Shown: piece after piece, positions 1 through 10,855 of the stretch
Layout: each line of letters starts with the position of its first letter
How positions within the stretch are numbered: position 1 is the stretch's first letter
Source: Cherax quadricarinatus
Taxonomy: Eukaryota > Arthropoda > Malacostraca > Decapoda > Parastacidae
NCBI RefSeq assembly: GCF_038502225.1
Contig: NW_027196465.1
Span: forward strand, 1 to 64,000
Length of the DNA stretch: 64,000 nucleotides
Direction: 5' to 3'
Notes under the pieces: model-generated
Database searches by the model: none
Told to the model about the DNA's origin: nothing
Seen by the model: the letters and a program-made list of their open reading frames with translations, nothing else
Made by a program: the position numbers and the translations under genes

Positions 1-471
1 TTGGTCTTAGGGAATTGGGTAGGGAGGGCACGATGGGAAACAGCTGTGCGTTGGTGTGTGGTGGATAGACTAAAGGTGTGTGGGATAATTTATATGGGGA
101 ATGCCGGGGAGGCACGGGTGGTTAATTCTGGGAGGGCAGTGGATAGGTTGGTGGGTAGGTTAAATGTTTTGAGACCCATGCATTTGACGATACATCAACG
201 TGTAATAGTGGTGAATGTAATGTTATATAGTATGGTCAGGCATGTGGCAGCAGTATATCCGTTGGCAGGACCGGATATAACTAGAATGCTAAAAAAGATT
301 TTTCGTTATATATGGGGTTCTGGGTGTGACTGGTTGGGTAGGAGTGTTGTTATGCTACCGGTCGACAAAGGTGGATTGGGTTTAATAGATATAAGATTCA
401 GGGTTAAGTGTATATACTGAAAGAGGGGGTTTCTCCGAGTGGAAGGTCGTGTGGGGAAGGGTGTGCAAGCA
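1..471 (+). pseudogene. Copy A ORF2, post-RT segment, part 1
   Basis: Carboxy-terminal part of a LINE ORF2 after the RT domain. It matches the corresponding segment of the other copies (LTLHQRVIV-like block here LTIHQRVIV, then GSGCDWLGR, LPVDKGGLGL). The reading frame hits an in-frame TGA at 418-420 but stays in register afterwards (KRGF...). It is then cut at position 471 by copy B and resumes after 6323. The parent protein would nick target DNA and reverse-transcribe the element RNA. This fragment has no catalytic motifs and is a dead remnant. Confidence 0.75.
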
Positions 472-1641
472 CTTTTTTTTTTTATATTTTATTTAAAACC
501 AATACAGTATACATAAAAATAAAAATAAAAGGAAACAGTATGGATCTCAATCCTGAAGGTTCGGCCATTGACATAAGAAACCCAACACAAAATAAACTAA
601 CACAAATGGATTGCACCTATATACTCGCAAGAGATCGCTGTATAACATACAACAATAACTTACGGCAAGAACATAGCTACAAATAAACACAGTAACAGGG
701 TCATGAACTGACATATATAAACATTCAATGGCTCAAAACCTAAATTACATATAAATTTTACTTATAACATGACATATGACAAAGGCTCATTACAATTGAA
801 AAGAATATATACGAGAAAATGTAACAATTACTTCCAGCCTTCTCATTAATCAATAAACCAAAACCTAACATCATAATCCTACTAGAACATCTACATACTT
901 ATCCCTAACATTACAGCTTTACATATACCAAAATACAAATAAACATAAAAGAAAACAGCTTAGATCTCAAAACCGACTCATTACAGTTACAATAAACCCG
1001 TATACAAAAATCTCAGACACAAAAGGAATGCGTCTATAAACTGGCTAGATATACCATACACCCAAAACTTACGTCAAGAACATAGCCATGAAAAACCAAT
1101 ATCAGGGTGCTGACAGTCTATAAGTACATCTTAACATACAAAAACCTAGAACATAACATGAACTAAAAAACACTTCATATGGCAAAGAACAATACCGTTG
1201 TATAATGCTATACAAAGTACATTGAAATGACAATTGAAACAAAGTAACGAAGAGGAAACATACAACAAGCATGTGTTGAATACATATAAACCTACACATC
1301 ACATACACCACAGTACTATCTTTGTATAACACCTTTGAGGACAAAAGGAGAATCCAGACATACTTAGATCATGCCTTGTGTCACCTCAACCCTTCAAACA
1401 CACAAATACTGTGAGATGTACCCTCTCACACATTATACACACAATAATGTAGTGCAACAACACTACTTACATATTATATTCAATACCTTCTTAAAAACAA
1501 TGTGAAAAATATATCTTACACAACTACCCAGACCAAACTCACATCACAAAAGAAGCTTATTTATTATATTACCAAACATACCACACACGCTAACATCTAT
1601 ACACATTTCCATACTCAAGAAAACTAGCCCGCCGCAACCCC
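472..1641 (-). other. 3' UTR of copy B
   Basis: AT-rich noncoding tail of copy B, nearly the same as the tail of copy J (31993-32180 plus 38423-39388). Ends in AATAAAATATAAAA-type sequence. No conserved reading frame is seen; the short frames around 1102-1344 are not protein-like. Confidence 0.75.
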
Positions 1642-4600
1642 TTACTTTACACTTAAATCTCTTAAATCCTTCAACCTGAATCTACGATAACCTTCAGTAA
1701 ATGCTGTCTCCCATCTTCCCCCATAAAGATCCCTATTGCGGCACTTTGTTCTATACATCGTGGCCCCTAACACTCTTATTCTTTCCTCGACTCCCACCTC
1801 CCTCATTGCCCAAGATATATAAATAAAATCAGTAACCACATATGCAACCGCATTCACCACCTGCTGACTCCACCCACCTATATCTAAACTTAACACCCAC
1901 AACACCTATAACCCTTCCCCACCCACTAACCTAACTACCCTACTTAGCCAGACCCTCACATCTTCTAAGCAAGTACAAAAGTACACAGCGTGAAATATAG
2001 TTTCAGGACATCCACACGCTTTGCACTCCCCACCCTCCCTTAATCTCCTATTAAATAACACAACCCCAGACGGCAAGATCCCATGTAAAAACCTAAACAT
2101 AACCTCCTTGACACTTGATTTTACACGTAGTTGTTGAAGACATTTCCATACAGAACCCCATGCATACATAGGGTATACCCCCTCAACTGCAGCCACCACA
2201 GACCCACCCCCCACCCTCTCAAGAACCTTCAATTTAAGCTGTTTCGGATCCCTTACCTTCAGTAAAACTCGCAACATAGCCTCCCCAAACATTATATCCC
2301 TACCCCTCCACCACCGTTGCATATCCATGTGCAGTCTTTCAAGGCCCTCCCGGCTCACCCCCTCCCTCACAAACCCCCTGTTCAGAAACACACTCAACAT
2401 ACGCTTCTCAAGAGGTATAAGCCCCACCCCCCCGGGCTAACGGGAAGCGACACCACCCCTCTACTTAGCCAGTCACAACCCGATCCCTGTATAAATCTGA
2501 ATACCCGCAGTTGCAACCGTTGCACCTCACACCGTCGTAACGGATATATTGCCACCACGTGCCATAACTTGCTATACAACAGGATATTCGTGACTATAAC
2601 CCTTTGATGCAACGTTAATTGCTCTGCCCTCAAACCTACCAATCTTTTCAAAACTCCATCCACGGTGCATCCCTATCATTCCGCATGTACACTACCCCAC
2701 ATATCAACAACTGATCTACCACATGCCACCCACCCTCAACAGTCTCACCATTATGTACGCTATCAAACCATACCCCCGGCCGGGATTGAACCCGCGGTCA
2801 TAGAGTCTCAAAACTCCAGCCCTTCGCGTTAGCCACTAGTCATGTACGATATCCCCTAGATCCAAATACTTGGACTTTACTACATTAATTTTCATCCCCG
2901 TAGCCTCACCAAAAACGTCTATCACCCTTCCTACCTTATGTAAATCCCTCACATCCCTCACCAAGACAGTCGTATCATCCACGTAACCCACTATACCCGC
3001 TTCCCCTTCTCGTGCAAAACCAACCCTCGCTCTCGCTATACTCCACCTAACTGCCCTGTAAAAGGGTTCCTGAAGACATGCAAACAAAATTTGCGACAAA
3101 ATTTGTCGCAAACCCCTTCCCATCTGTATGCTATCACCTAGTCGTCCATTAACCTGTATTCTCATAACTGCACCCAGATACAAAGGTTTTGCCCAAGAAA
3201 CAATTTCCCTCCCGAAACCCAACCAACACATGAAACTCCATAACGCATCCCTTTCTACGCTATCATAAGCAGCTCTCCAATCCAGAGCCAAAACACCCCC
3301 TCCCCCCTCCCCCCTATGCTCTATAAAACTCCTAATAACTCCATGCCCTTCATACATTGATCTACCCGGTATGCCATATTGTCCTCTATCAATTACTGTA
3401 CCTAAAACCTGTTTGATTCTGTTCCCTAATACCCTTGCAAATAACTTATAATCACCGCACATAAGCGATATTGCACAGTAATCTTCTACCGTGGTCTGTC
3501 CACCCTTCGGCACTAATACAACAACAGCAGTCCTTTGCTGCTCACCCATTGCCCCATCTTCCTTCATTACATTGAACAATCTGACTAAAAATCTCCTCAA
3601 TACTTCCCAGTTCTTAACATAAAAATCATTAGTCAACCCATCTACACCCGGTGCCTTACCTAAACTTGCACCTGCTATAGCTTGCCAAATTTCCCCTTCC
3701 GTAATCTGTCCTTCCAAAGTCTCCCTATCTCTACCATCAAGCTCGCATTGCACATAACCACCCATTTCTCTTAAAGCATCATCTCGTATACCCACATGTT
3801 GTGCATATGACCTAAACCATGCATCAAGATATCCACTCATACCTTCAGTCGACATCAATACCTGCCCTTCCCTATACCCTCCCATCCCCACATGAACAGT
3901 TAATCCCATCATCTCCGTCGCTGCTCTCCTCTTATGCTGTCCTCTCAATACACACGCCGATGGCCTATCACCCCATAACACCTCCTCCAACCCCGCCAAA
4001 ACGCGTGCACCATCAAATCTTTCATTTTGCAAATCCCTAATGCTCTCCTTTAATCCCTCAATATCTCCCACCGGGTAACTAACCATCCCACGTTCAACTG
4101 CCCCTCAAGATAAGATTGAAACTCATACTTTAACGTATTATATTCCCCCCCACTACGTACATAAAAATCCTTAATACCTGATTTCGCCACCGAGTCCCAC
4201 CATCTAACCAGATCACCATTCCCAGGCGCTTCTGCCTCCAACCCCTCCCAAAACTGTTTAAGTGACTGTCTATATTCTTCTTCATGCAACAACTTTACAT
4301 TTAACTTCCAATACCCCCTACCCCTTCATGGAAACCCCTCTCAACCCAAATCCACCATAACACCCCTATGATCAGAAAATACCACATCCAACACCCTCAC
4401 CCTATGTATTACTACCCTTCTGGGGACGTACAAACGATCGAGCCTAGCAGCATACCCACGCCTAATAAATGTATGCTCTACCTCCTCCCCCACAGATATC
4501 GATCAAACCCACCCCTGATAACAATTCTCCCAATATTCCCATACAATGCACCGCCTCCCTCGGTTCCACATCCTTACGCCTTATCACATAGTTCCAATCA

Positions 4601-5001
4601 CCTCCTATCACGGCTACCCCTGGCAATCCACGCAAGTAGTAAACCAGCACGTCCCTCACAAATTTATTCTTTACGTGTACGTCACCCTCTCCCGGGCCGT
4701 ACACACACACCAACGTCATCTGTACCTGACCCCATAATCCATCCACACGTATCACCCTCCCCTCCCCCCCTTCACAATGCCTAACAACCAACGGGCTAGT
4801 TTCCTTTACCAATATAGCCACACCGCCTTTCAATCTGACTGCATGTTCAACATACACCTTATATCCCTCCACCTTCAACTCATAACCATGTCTATAATTA
4901 TGCTCCTGCAAGAACACAACGTCAACACCATGACGCTCCAAAAACTCCCTAAACCACTCACACTTTCTCTGCGACCTCAAACCATTGATGTTCAATGTCA
5001 A
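1642..5001 (-). pseudogene. Copy B ORF2: APE endonuclease + reverse transcriptase
   Basis: Broken ORF2 read from 5001 down to 1642. The endonuclease begins with LTLNINGLRS and has LQEHNY (catalytic Glu) and GGDWN. The RT has motif A ALDWRAAYDSV and motif C YVDD in place of the commoner YADD. Motif B is damaged: other copies have GLRQGCPLSQILF, whereas B has GLRQILSQILF, losing the GCP core. The main open stretch is 2836-4086 (416 residues), with flanking pieces in other frames (4462-5001, 4050-4292, 2394-2663, 1906-2427, 1642-1905). A tRNA-like insert at 2765-2841 interrupts the region after RT. The C-terminal CKACGCPETIFHAVYFC is a CCHC knuckle. Not functional. Confidence 0.85.
2765..2841 (-). 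mobile_element. tRNA-like SINE insertion in copy B ORF2
   Basis: A 77 bp insert with ATGTACGCTATC at 2753-2764 and a one-mismatch copy at 2842-2853. On the minus strand it has an A-box-like AGTGGCTAACGCG and a B-box-like GGTTCAATCCC, ending CCCGGCCGGGGG. Length and box spacing fit a tRNA or tRNA-derived SINE head. The same insert sits at the homologous position of copy J (40430-40506). Confidence 0.75.
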
Positions 5002-6230
5002 GCACTTAAAACCGACAAAGAAGGTTTCCCTCTTGACACAACCTTTTTGTCACCTGATTGCCTCATTGCACTCTTATCCCTCCCCCCCTTTTTGTGCACT
5101 CTTACTCGATCCCTGTCCCTGAGTGTCTTTTGAACCCCTCTGCGTGACATCTGCCCATGTTTTCTTCCCTGAACATTGTGCGGGCATAAGCACTTCATCT
5201 GAATCATAAAGCGCTGCTGCGTGCTTTCGCGTCGTCATCGACCTGCATCTCGTCATCAAGCTCATCACAACGATGAACCTCAACCTCCACCATATTCACC
5301 GACAAGAACCTTAGGACGAACTATCTTAGCCCCTCCGTCCTCCATAGTAGTCTCAAGATCCAGGACCGTGCCTTCTTCCTGATAAGGCCCCGTGCCCAAA
5401 ATATCCACAAGCGTCGTCCTTATCGATGCTTCCTCCTTGCTATCATTCACTTCCGCGATGATCTCCTCCAATGCCTGAACCACGTCCAAGGAAGGGTAGT
5501 CCCCCCCACTTGTAGCACCTGCCTTCTTCTCTGCCCTCTCAACCTCCTCACTCCATGACGCACTCTGCGGAGGCAGTGTCGAAAAAGGCTGTTCTTGCTC
5601 CACTCTCCTCTCCTCTACTTTTCTTCGTTGTTGCAGGTCGTTGTCTCCACGTCCTCTACCACATTGCACTGCCAGGTGTTCATACGACCCGCACAAACGA
5701 CAAGTGCATCGTTGCCCTGCATATGTCACAAATACCTGAGTTCTGAAATCTTCCATCACCACATACGACGGTATAGGATGTCGTATCGTCATCTTTGCAG
5801 AGTACGTACCCTCAGGTATCCCCATATACGTACCAGCTGACCATCTTCCTGCAGTGACCGTGTGTACTGTCCCATATTTACTCATGGCGAACCTTATGTC
5901 AGATGCATCCGCCTTGAATGGCACATTCCTGATCTTCACCCAAGGGAAGTAACTTGATACATCATGCATCCTCACCGTGACAGCATGATTCACAGGTATG
6001 GCCACTTCCTGAAACTTGTTCACCACTTCCTCATACATACTCGCCGAATTGAATTTAAGAAATATCCTCTTCGTGCCATTCAAGGCAAGTCCACAAATCT
6101 CTTCAGTATCTATGCTGCAGGTGTCTCTAATTATTGCTGGTAGAAGTAACTCCATAGACGGCCCCGTGATAGCTCCACTGGTTAATTCAATACAGACTGT
6201 ATTAACCCGCCGGTGACAAGCCTGCGCCAT
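4998..6230 (-). pseudogene. Copy B ORF1: nucleic-acid-binding protein
   Basis: ORF1 starts at ATG 6230 (MAQACHRRVNTVC) and encodes the LINE RNA-binding protein. Residues about 95-150 (WVKIRNVPF, then a KYGTVHTVTAG stretch) look RRM-like, followed by VFVTYAGQRCTCRLCG...H...C, a CCHC zinc knuckle preceded by a conserved YAGQ turn as in Tx1-type ORF1 proteins. The acidic, variable C-terminal third runs to 5280, where the frame is lost; the remainder (5283 to 4998) is in two other frames, so ORF1 carries at least one frameshift. The family stop codon TGA (4998-5000) overlaps the first ORF2 codons. Confidence 0.8.
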
Positions 6231-6314
6231 GTTGTGAAAATATTACTGCACCCAGTCAACACCAGGGGGTAGCAGCAGCACACCTCCTCTCTACTCAAGG
6301 GTTGAGATACGAAT

Positions 6315-7118
6315 GTGCAAGCATTATATGAGGAGGCACGAAGGTTGTGGCTAGGATCAGAGATGAAAGAGTGTGAGGATGTGCTGCGAGCTTTATTTTA
6401 TGTTAGAGATCCGTCTAGGATACGGGTAGGTGTTCTGGAGCGTGCTGTAGGGGTGAGGGTGATTGCGAATGTTGAGGGCATATGCCCAATGTATGCATGG
6501 GGAGACATTTGGGTAAGGTTGCGGTTGGTGCGCATCAGACCGCGAGTGAGAGAGGTAATGTTTCGTTTCCTTCATGGAATATTGCCGTCTGGTGTGGTGC
6601 TTCGGGAGAGAGGGTTGATGGTGCAGGACGTATGTAGGGCGTTTGGGGACAGGAAGACACCTTTTCATGTAGTATATTTTTGTACAAATTTGAAGTGTAT
6701 ACGGGAGTGGATTGGTGGGATTTTGAGGAGGGTGGGTGGGGGAGGGATATCGGTATTAAGAGTATTGAGTTTAGATGTGGGAGGTGTGGAAGAGTCTGTG
6801 CAGCGTGCTTTGGTGTACATCATAACGGATTTTGTTTTCCTATCATGGGCCATGCGTGGTAATGGGAATTGGCTGGTGCGAAAGAAGGTATTGGCTGCAA
6901 CAATGTACAAAACACTTAGTCGTAATAGGGGGATATACGGAAGTAGATGGGGAAGGGCTTTTCCTGAAGGATATCGAAGTATGAATGTCAGAGGTTTGTT
7001 GGCGGAGAAAAAAAAAAAAAAAAAAAAGGGGGGGGGGAATGTGTTAGGAATTTCAGGGGTTGCACCGGGCTCGTCTCAGAAATTGGGAACGTATGAGGAG
7101 TTCCTTGATATGGTGTGA
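6315..7118 (+). pseudogene. Copy A ORF2, C-terminal segment, part 2
   Basis: Continuation of copy A ORF2 after removal of copy B. The 267-residue reading frame covers the ORF2 tail, with conserved blocks VMFRFLHGILPSGVVL, FHVVYFC and SWAMRG, aligning with the ends of copies B, J and K. The usual C-x2-C...H-x4-C zinc knuckle is degraded here: its first cysteines are not preserved (VCRAFGDRKTPFH), which argues for a pseudogene. Near 7009-7038 the frame runs into a long A tract followed by a G tract, where the protein similarity ends; the true stop of the family would lie about there. Confidence 0.75.
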
Positions 7119-7724
7119 AATAGCAGTGTAGTTGTGGAGTGTGCTTTAAGTAAGTTTGTTGTGGTTCGTAAGGGAAACGTTGTTAAGATTTTTATGGACA
7201 TGGAAATGAGCAATATTTGTGTGAATGTGAAAAGTATACGGTCATACTCAGGATGGTTTACTGATGTAAGTAATGGATAAGTTAAATTTGGAATAGGTTG
7301 TAATGTATTATCAGGACTGGTGGTTGTATCAAAGCAAAGGACATGAGGGCGTGATAAATATGTCTGTGTACCAAATGTACTGCTAATAATGAGATAATGT
7401 AATGTGTGTGATTTTTATCATACATTAAGTGTATATAGCAGTATGTAAGAGAATTTCATGTACTCAGTATGGGTTGTATATTAGTATTCGGTGAAGTTCA
7501 ATGAATATTATCGAGGTGATGGGTATATAAGGACGTGTTCATGTACAATGTGTTAAGTAGGGTTAGGATGGTGAGGCAAGAAATGCTGCTGTCTGTAGAA
7601 TAAGAATATAGTACTTGTTTTAATTAATGTTTAATAGTAATGACTATGTATATTTTATTATATGGTAGAAGAAGTTTGTTACTTAAAAATGGAAATTATA
7701 TTTGCAAAATATAATATAATAACA
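7119..7724 (+). other. 3' UTR of copy A, first part
   Basis: AT/GT-rich noncoding sequence downstream of copy A ORF2, up to the RTE insertion. I see no reading frame or structured motif in it. Confidence 0.55.
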
Positions 7725-9486
7725 TCTTGTAGGAGTGAGGAAGAGCCAGTTGTGAGTGTGGGGGAAGTTCGTGAGGCAGTAGGTAAAATGAAAGGGGGTA
7801 AGGCAGCCGGGATTGATGGGATAAAGATAGAAATGTTAAAAGCAGGTGGGGATATAGTTTTGGAGTGGTTGGTGCAATTATTTAATAAATGTATGGAAGA
7901 GGGTAAGGTACCTAGGGATTGGCAGAGAGCATGCATAGTTCCTTTGTATAAAGGCAAAGGGGATAAAAGAGAGTGCAAAAATTATAGGGGGATAAGTCTG
8001 TTGAGTGTACCTGGTAAAGTGTATGGTAGAGTTATAATTGAAAGAAATAAGAGTAAGACGGAGAATAGGATAGCAGATGAACAAGGGGGCTTTAGGAAGG
8101 GTAGGGGGTGTGTGGATCAGGTGTTTACAGTGAAACATATAAGTGAACAGTATTTAGATAAGGCTAAGGAGGTCTTTGTGGCATTTATGGATTTGGAAAA
8201 GGCGTATGACAGGGTGGATAGGGGGGCAATGTGGCAGATGTTGCGAGTGTATGGTGTAGGAGGTAGGTTACTGAAAGCAGTGAAGAGTTTTTACGAGGAT
8301 AGTGAGGCTCAAGTTAGAGTATGTAGAAAAGAGGGAAATTTTTTCCCAGTAAATGTAGGCCTTAGACAAGGATGTGTGATGTCACCGTGGTTGTTTAATA
8401 TATTTATAGATGGGGTTGTAAGAGAAGTAAATGCGAGGGTCTTGGCAAGAGGCGTGGAGTTAAAAGATAAAGAATCACACACAGGGTGGGAGTTGTCACA
8501 GCTGCTCTTTGCTGATGACACTGTGCTCTTGGGAGATTCTGAAGAGAAGCTGCAGAGATTAGTGGATGAATTTGGTAGGGTGTGCAAAAGAAGAAAATTA
8601 AAGGTGAATACAGGAAAGAGTAAGGTTATGAGGATAACAAAAAGATTAGGTGATGAAAGATTGAATATCAGATTGGAGGGAGAGAGTATGGAGGAGGTGA
8701 ACGTATTCAGATATTTGGGAGTGGAAAAAGGGAGGGAAAAAGAGTGAGTGGTGCACTTAGGAGTCTGTGGAGACAGAGAACTTTGTCCTTGGAGGCAAAG
8801 AGGGGATTGTATGAGAGTATAGTTTTACCAACGCTCTTATATGGGCGTGAAGCATGGGTGATGAATGTTGCAGCGAGGAGAAGGCTGGAGGCAGTGGAGA
8901 TGTCATGTCTGAGGGCAATGTGTGGTGTGAATATAATGCAGAGAATTCGTAGTTTGGAAGTTAGGAGGAGGTGCGGGATTACCAAAACTGTTGTCCAGAG
9001 GGCTGAGGAAGGGTTGTTGAGGTGGTTCGGACATGTAGAGAGAATGGAGCGAAACAGAATAACTTCAAGAGTGTATCAGTCTGTAGTGGAAGGAAGGCGG
9101 GGTAGGGGTCGGCCTAGGAAGGGTTGGAGGGAGGGGGTAAAGGAGGTTTTGTGTGCGAGGGGCTTGGACTTCCAGCAGGCATGCGTGAGCGTGTTTGATA
9201 GGAGTGAATGGAGACAAATGGTTTTTAATACTTGACGTGCTGTTGGAGTGTGAGCAAAGTAACATTTATGAAGGGATTCAGGGAAACCGGCAGGCCGGAC
9301 TTGAGTCCTGGAGATGGGAAGTACAGTGCCTGCACTCTGAAGGAGGGGTGTTAATGTTGCAGTTTAAGAAGTGTAGTGTAAAGCACCCTTCTGGCAAGAC
9401 AGTGATGGAGTGAATGATGGTGAAAGTTTTTCTTTTTCGGGCCACCCTGCCTTGGTGGGAATCGGCCAGTGTGATAATAAAAAAAA
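7725..9486 (+). mobile_element. 5'-truncated RTE (BovB-like) LINE
   Basis: Plus-strand LINE of about 1.76 kb nested in the 3' UTR of copy A. It starts inside the coding region just before the RT and ends with a short UTR (a GGGCCACCCTGCCTTGG-type block) and a GATAATAAAAAAAA tail, typical of RTE elements rather than a pure poly(A). A possible short duplication AAATATAAT is present on both sides (near 7703 and 9485), but the local AT richness makes it uncertain. Confidence 0.85.
7731..9235 (+). pseudogene. RTE reverse transcriptase (broken)
   Basis: Encodes most of the RT and C-terminal region of an RTE ORF2. Motifs in order: GGKAAGIDGIKIEML, NYRGISLLSVPGKVYGR, EQGGFRKGRGCVDQ, motif A AFMDLEKAYDRVDR, motif B GLRQGCVMSPWLFN, motif C LLFADDTVLL, then LKVNTGKSKVM and FRYLGV. 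A frameshift with a small deletion at about 8735-8748 moves the frame; the C-terminal part (GALRSLW ... HVERM ... VYQSVVEGRRGRGRPRKGW) is open to a stop at 9235. The endonuclease is missing through 5' truncation. Would reverse-transcribe element RNA at the target site; dead here. Confidence 0.88.
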
Positions 9487-10110
9487 TATAATTACTAAAT
9501 ATACGTGATTGTGTAAGTTCGCTTGTAAGATGAATGTAGTGTTTGTTCGCTTGTGGGATGAATTTAGTGTAAGTGAGGTGGGACGAATCATTTGTTATAT
9601 TATACTGTGTTTAGTTTTTGTGTGGTGAGGTGCGGAGACTGTTATTTTCTAACCTTTATTTGTTTCGTAATTTATTGAGGTGTTACGTATTATGTATTTG
9701 ACATGAAGTTTAATATAAAACGATAATAAGTGTGTAAAGAATTTTTGGATAATTGAGAATGTCTTCGTACATACAGTTTTATGTAAAATGTAAATACCTG
9801 TGACATTCTTTGGATTACATTGCATATTATGTCTATGGCTGCAATTTTGGATGTAATAAACCCACCTGTATTTGAAGCTGTGGGCTGTCTTTAGTTTAGT
9901 TAAATGTATGTTATGTGTGATGGTTGGGTTTTTTTTGGGGGGGTATCAAACTTTTTAGTTGAACGTGTGTTTTCTTATGTATAAGTTTAGTGCTAAGGTA
10001 GGGAATGTGGAGTTTTCTTTTGTTATATATAATGGATACGTTTCATTGCTTACATTGTCTACATGTATAATTGTGTATTGTGTTTTTCAATAAAATATAA
10101 AAAAAAAAAA
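9487..10110 (+). other. 3' UTR and A-tail of copy A, second part
   Basis: Noncoding AT-rich remainder of copy A's 3' UTR after the RTE insert, ending CAATAAAATATAAAAAAAAAA. The end matches the 3' ends of copies B, J and K, which supports the assignment. Confidence 0.65.
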
Positions 10111-10855
10111 TACCCCGACTAACCCCATATTTAGTTTCTCAAACTAATTATAAACCCATAAAAAATATACCTTACTTGTATACAGTGATATTAGTAAAGG
10201 TGCTTAATTGAACATCAGCAGACTATATGCACCATAAATGATAAAAAATAATTACATTTGATATCACTTGGTGACAGAACAACATATCTGACTAAAGCGT
10301 GCTGCCCAAGGAACTTAAATGCCCAAAGATTACAATATAGGACATTATACATCTCAACCCCCCACTCACATAGGTGACCTCTACTACCTATTCGAACAAT
10401 CTTAGGCCAATGAAACTTTTTGCCCTTCATCAAAAGTTTACAACCATCACCAAAGGTCTGCTTATGAACATTTCCCTTAAAGGGCAGTATAACGTGTACT
10501 TTTAGCGGTGATATCAGCGAGGCTTCCGCTTACAAATAACTAAACAAAACCTAACGGGAATCCCAGAAAAGACCCAACATACTTCACCAAGCCCTGGCCA
10601 TAGTCGGGAGCCGGTTCAGCCTTGCAGAGGCTGGAACATATACTGAAATATTGCTTTTTATATGTATTATCAAGATGCATGACCATATTAGGATTAATCC
10701 AAGATCTCAGTTCCGCACAACGCCACAACCATACACAACACAGACGCACGGAACCATTCATAATACACGTCACTCCTCAAAACCCGCCCTCTACCCTGAA
10801 GTCCCGAACGCACCATTTGGTGCTACCACGGGGGGGAGTCCAACCCCCCGTTGCC
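10111..10855 (-). other. 3' UTR of copy D
   Basis: Noncoding sequence downstream of the copy D ORF2 stop. Nothing protein-like or structured was recognised. It ends where copy A's A-tail begins, consistent with A having inserted here. Confidence 0.5.

Larger units (their letters stand above)
472..6313 (-). mobile_element. Full-length Tx1-like LINE copy B
   Basis: Minus-strand LINE of about 5.84 kb with a complete 5' end (element sense ATTCGTATCTCAAC) and a 3' A-tail seen as the T-run at 473-482. Layout in element sense: short 5' UTR (6231-6313), ORF1, ORF2 (endonuclease then RT) and a 1.2 kb 3' UTR. RT-domain style (DYxxISLMCGDYKLFARVLGNRI, LPxSQGGLGL) and a C-terminal CCHC knuckle resemble the Tx1 branch of the L1 group; that clade call is from family knowledge. 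It contains the 77 bp tRNA-like insertion shared with copy J. Confidence 0.85.
462..6323. repeat. Target-site duplication flanking copy B
   Basis: TGTGCAAGCA occurs at 462-471, next to the T-run marking B's 3' tail, and again at 6314-6323, directly after B's 5' terminus. Removing B and one copy restores a continuous copy A. This fixes both ends of B and shows an ordinary endonuclease-generated insertion. Confidence 0.85.
1..10110 (+). mobile_element. Tx1-like LINE copy A (3' part, interrupted twice)
   Basis: Plus-strand non-LTR retrotransposon whose 5' part lies left of the window. It occupies 1-471, 6314-7724 and 9487-10110. The 3' end is an AATAAA-containing run followed by A's at about 10098-10110, like the ends of the related copies. 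It is interrupted by antisense copy B, bounded by a duplicated TGTGCAAGCA at 462-471 and 6314-6323, and by an RTE LINE in its 3' untranslated region. Immediately after the A-tail the sequence becomes the 3' UTR of copy D on the opposite strand, so A probably inserted into D; this cannot be proven because the other flank is outside the window. Confidence 0.75.

Noticed and set aside
473..482. T-run as a transcription terminator
   Set aside because: It is the reverse complement of the A-tail of copy B; the same holds at 31995 and 46974.
7009..7038. A(n)G(n) tract as an internal poly(A) tail or biological boundary
   Set aside because: Copy A sequence continues on both sides; the homopolymers are more likely slippage or a sequencing artefact.
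1..7118. Twin-priming inversion as the explanation for opposite-strand LINE pieces
   Set aside because: Copies B, J and K each have their own 5' terminus, A-tail and TSD, and the interrupted copies rejoin across them, so they are separate nested insertions.
10201..10560. Possible host exon downstream of copy A
   Set aside because: Only short frames are present, with no domain similarity or clear splice pattern; it fits the 3' UTR of copy D.
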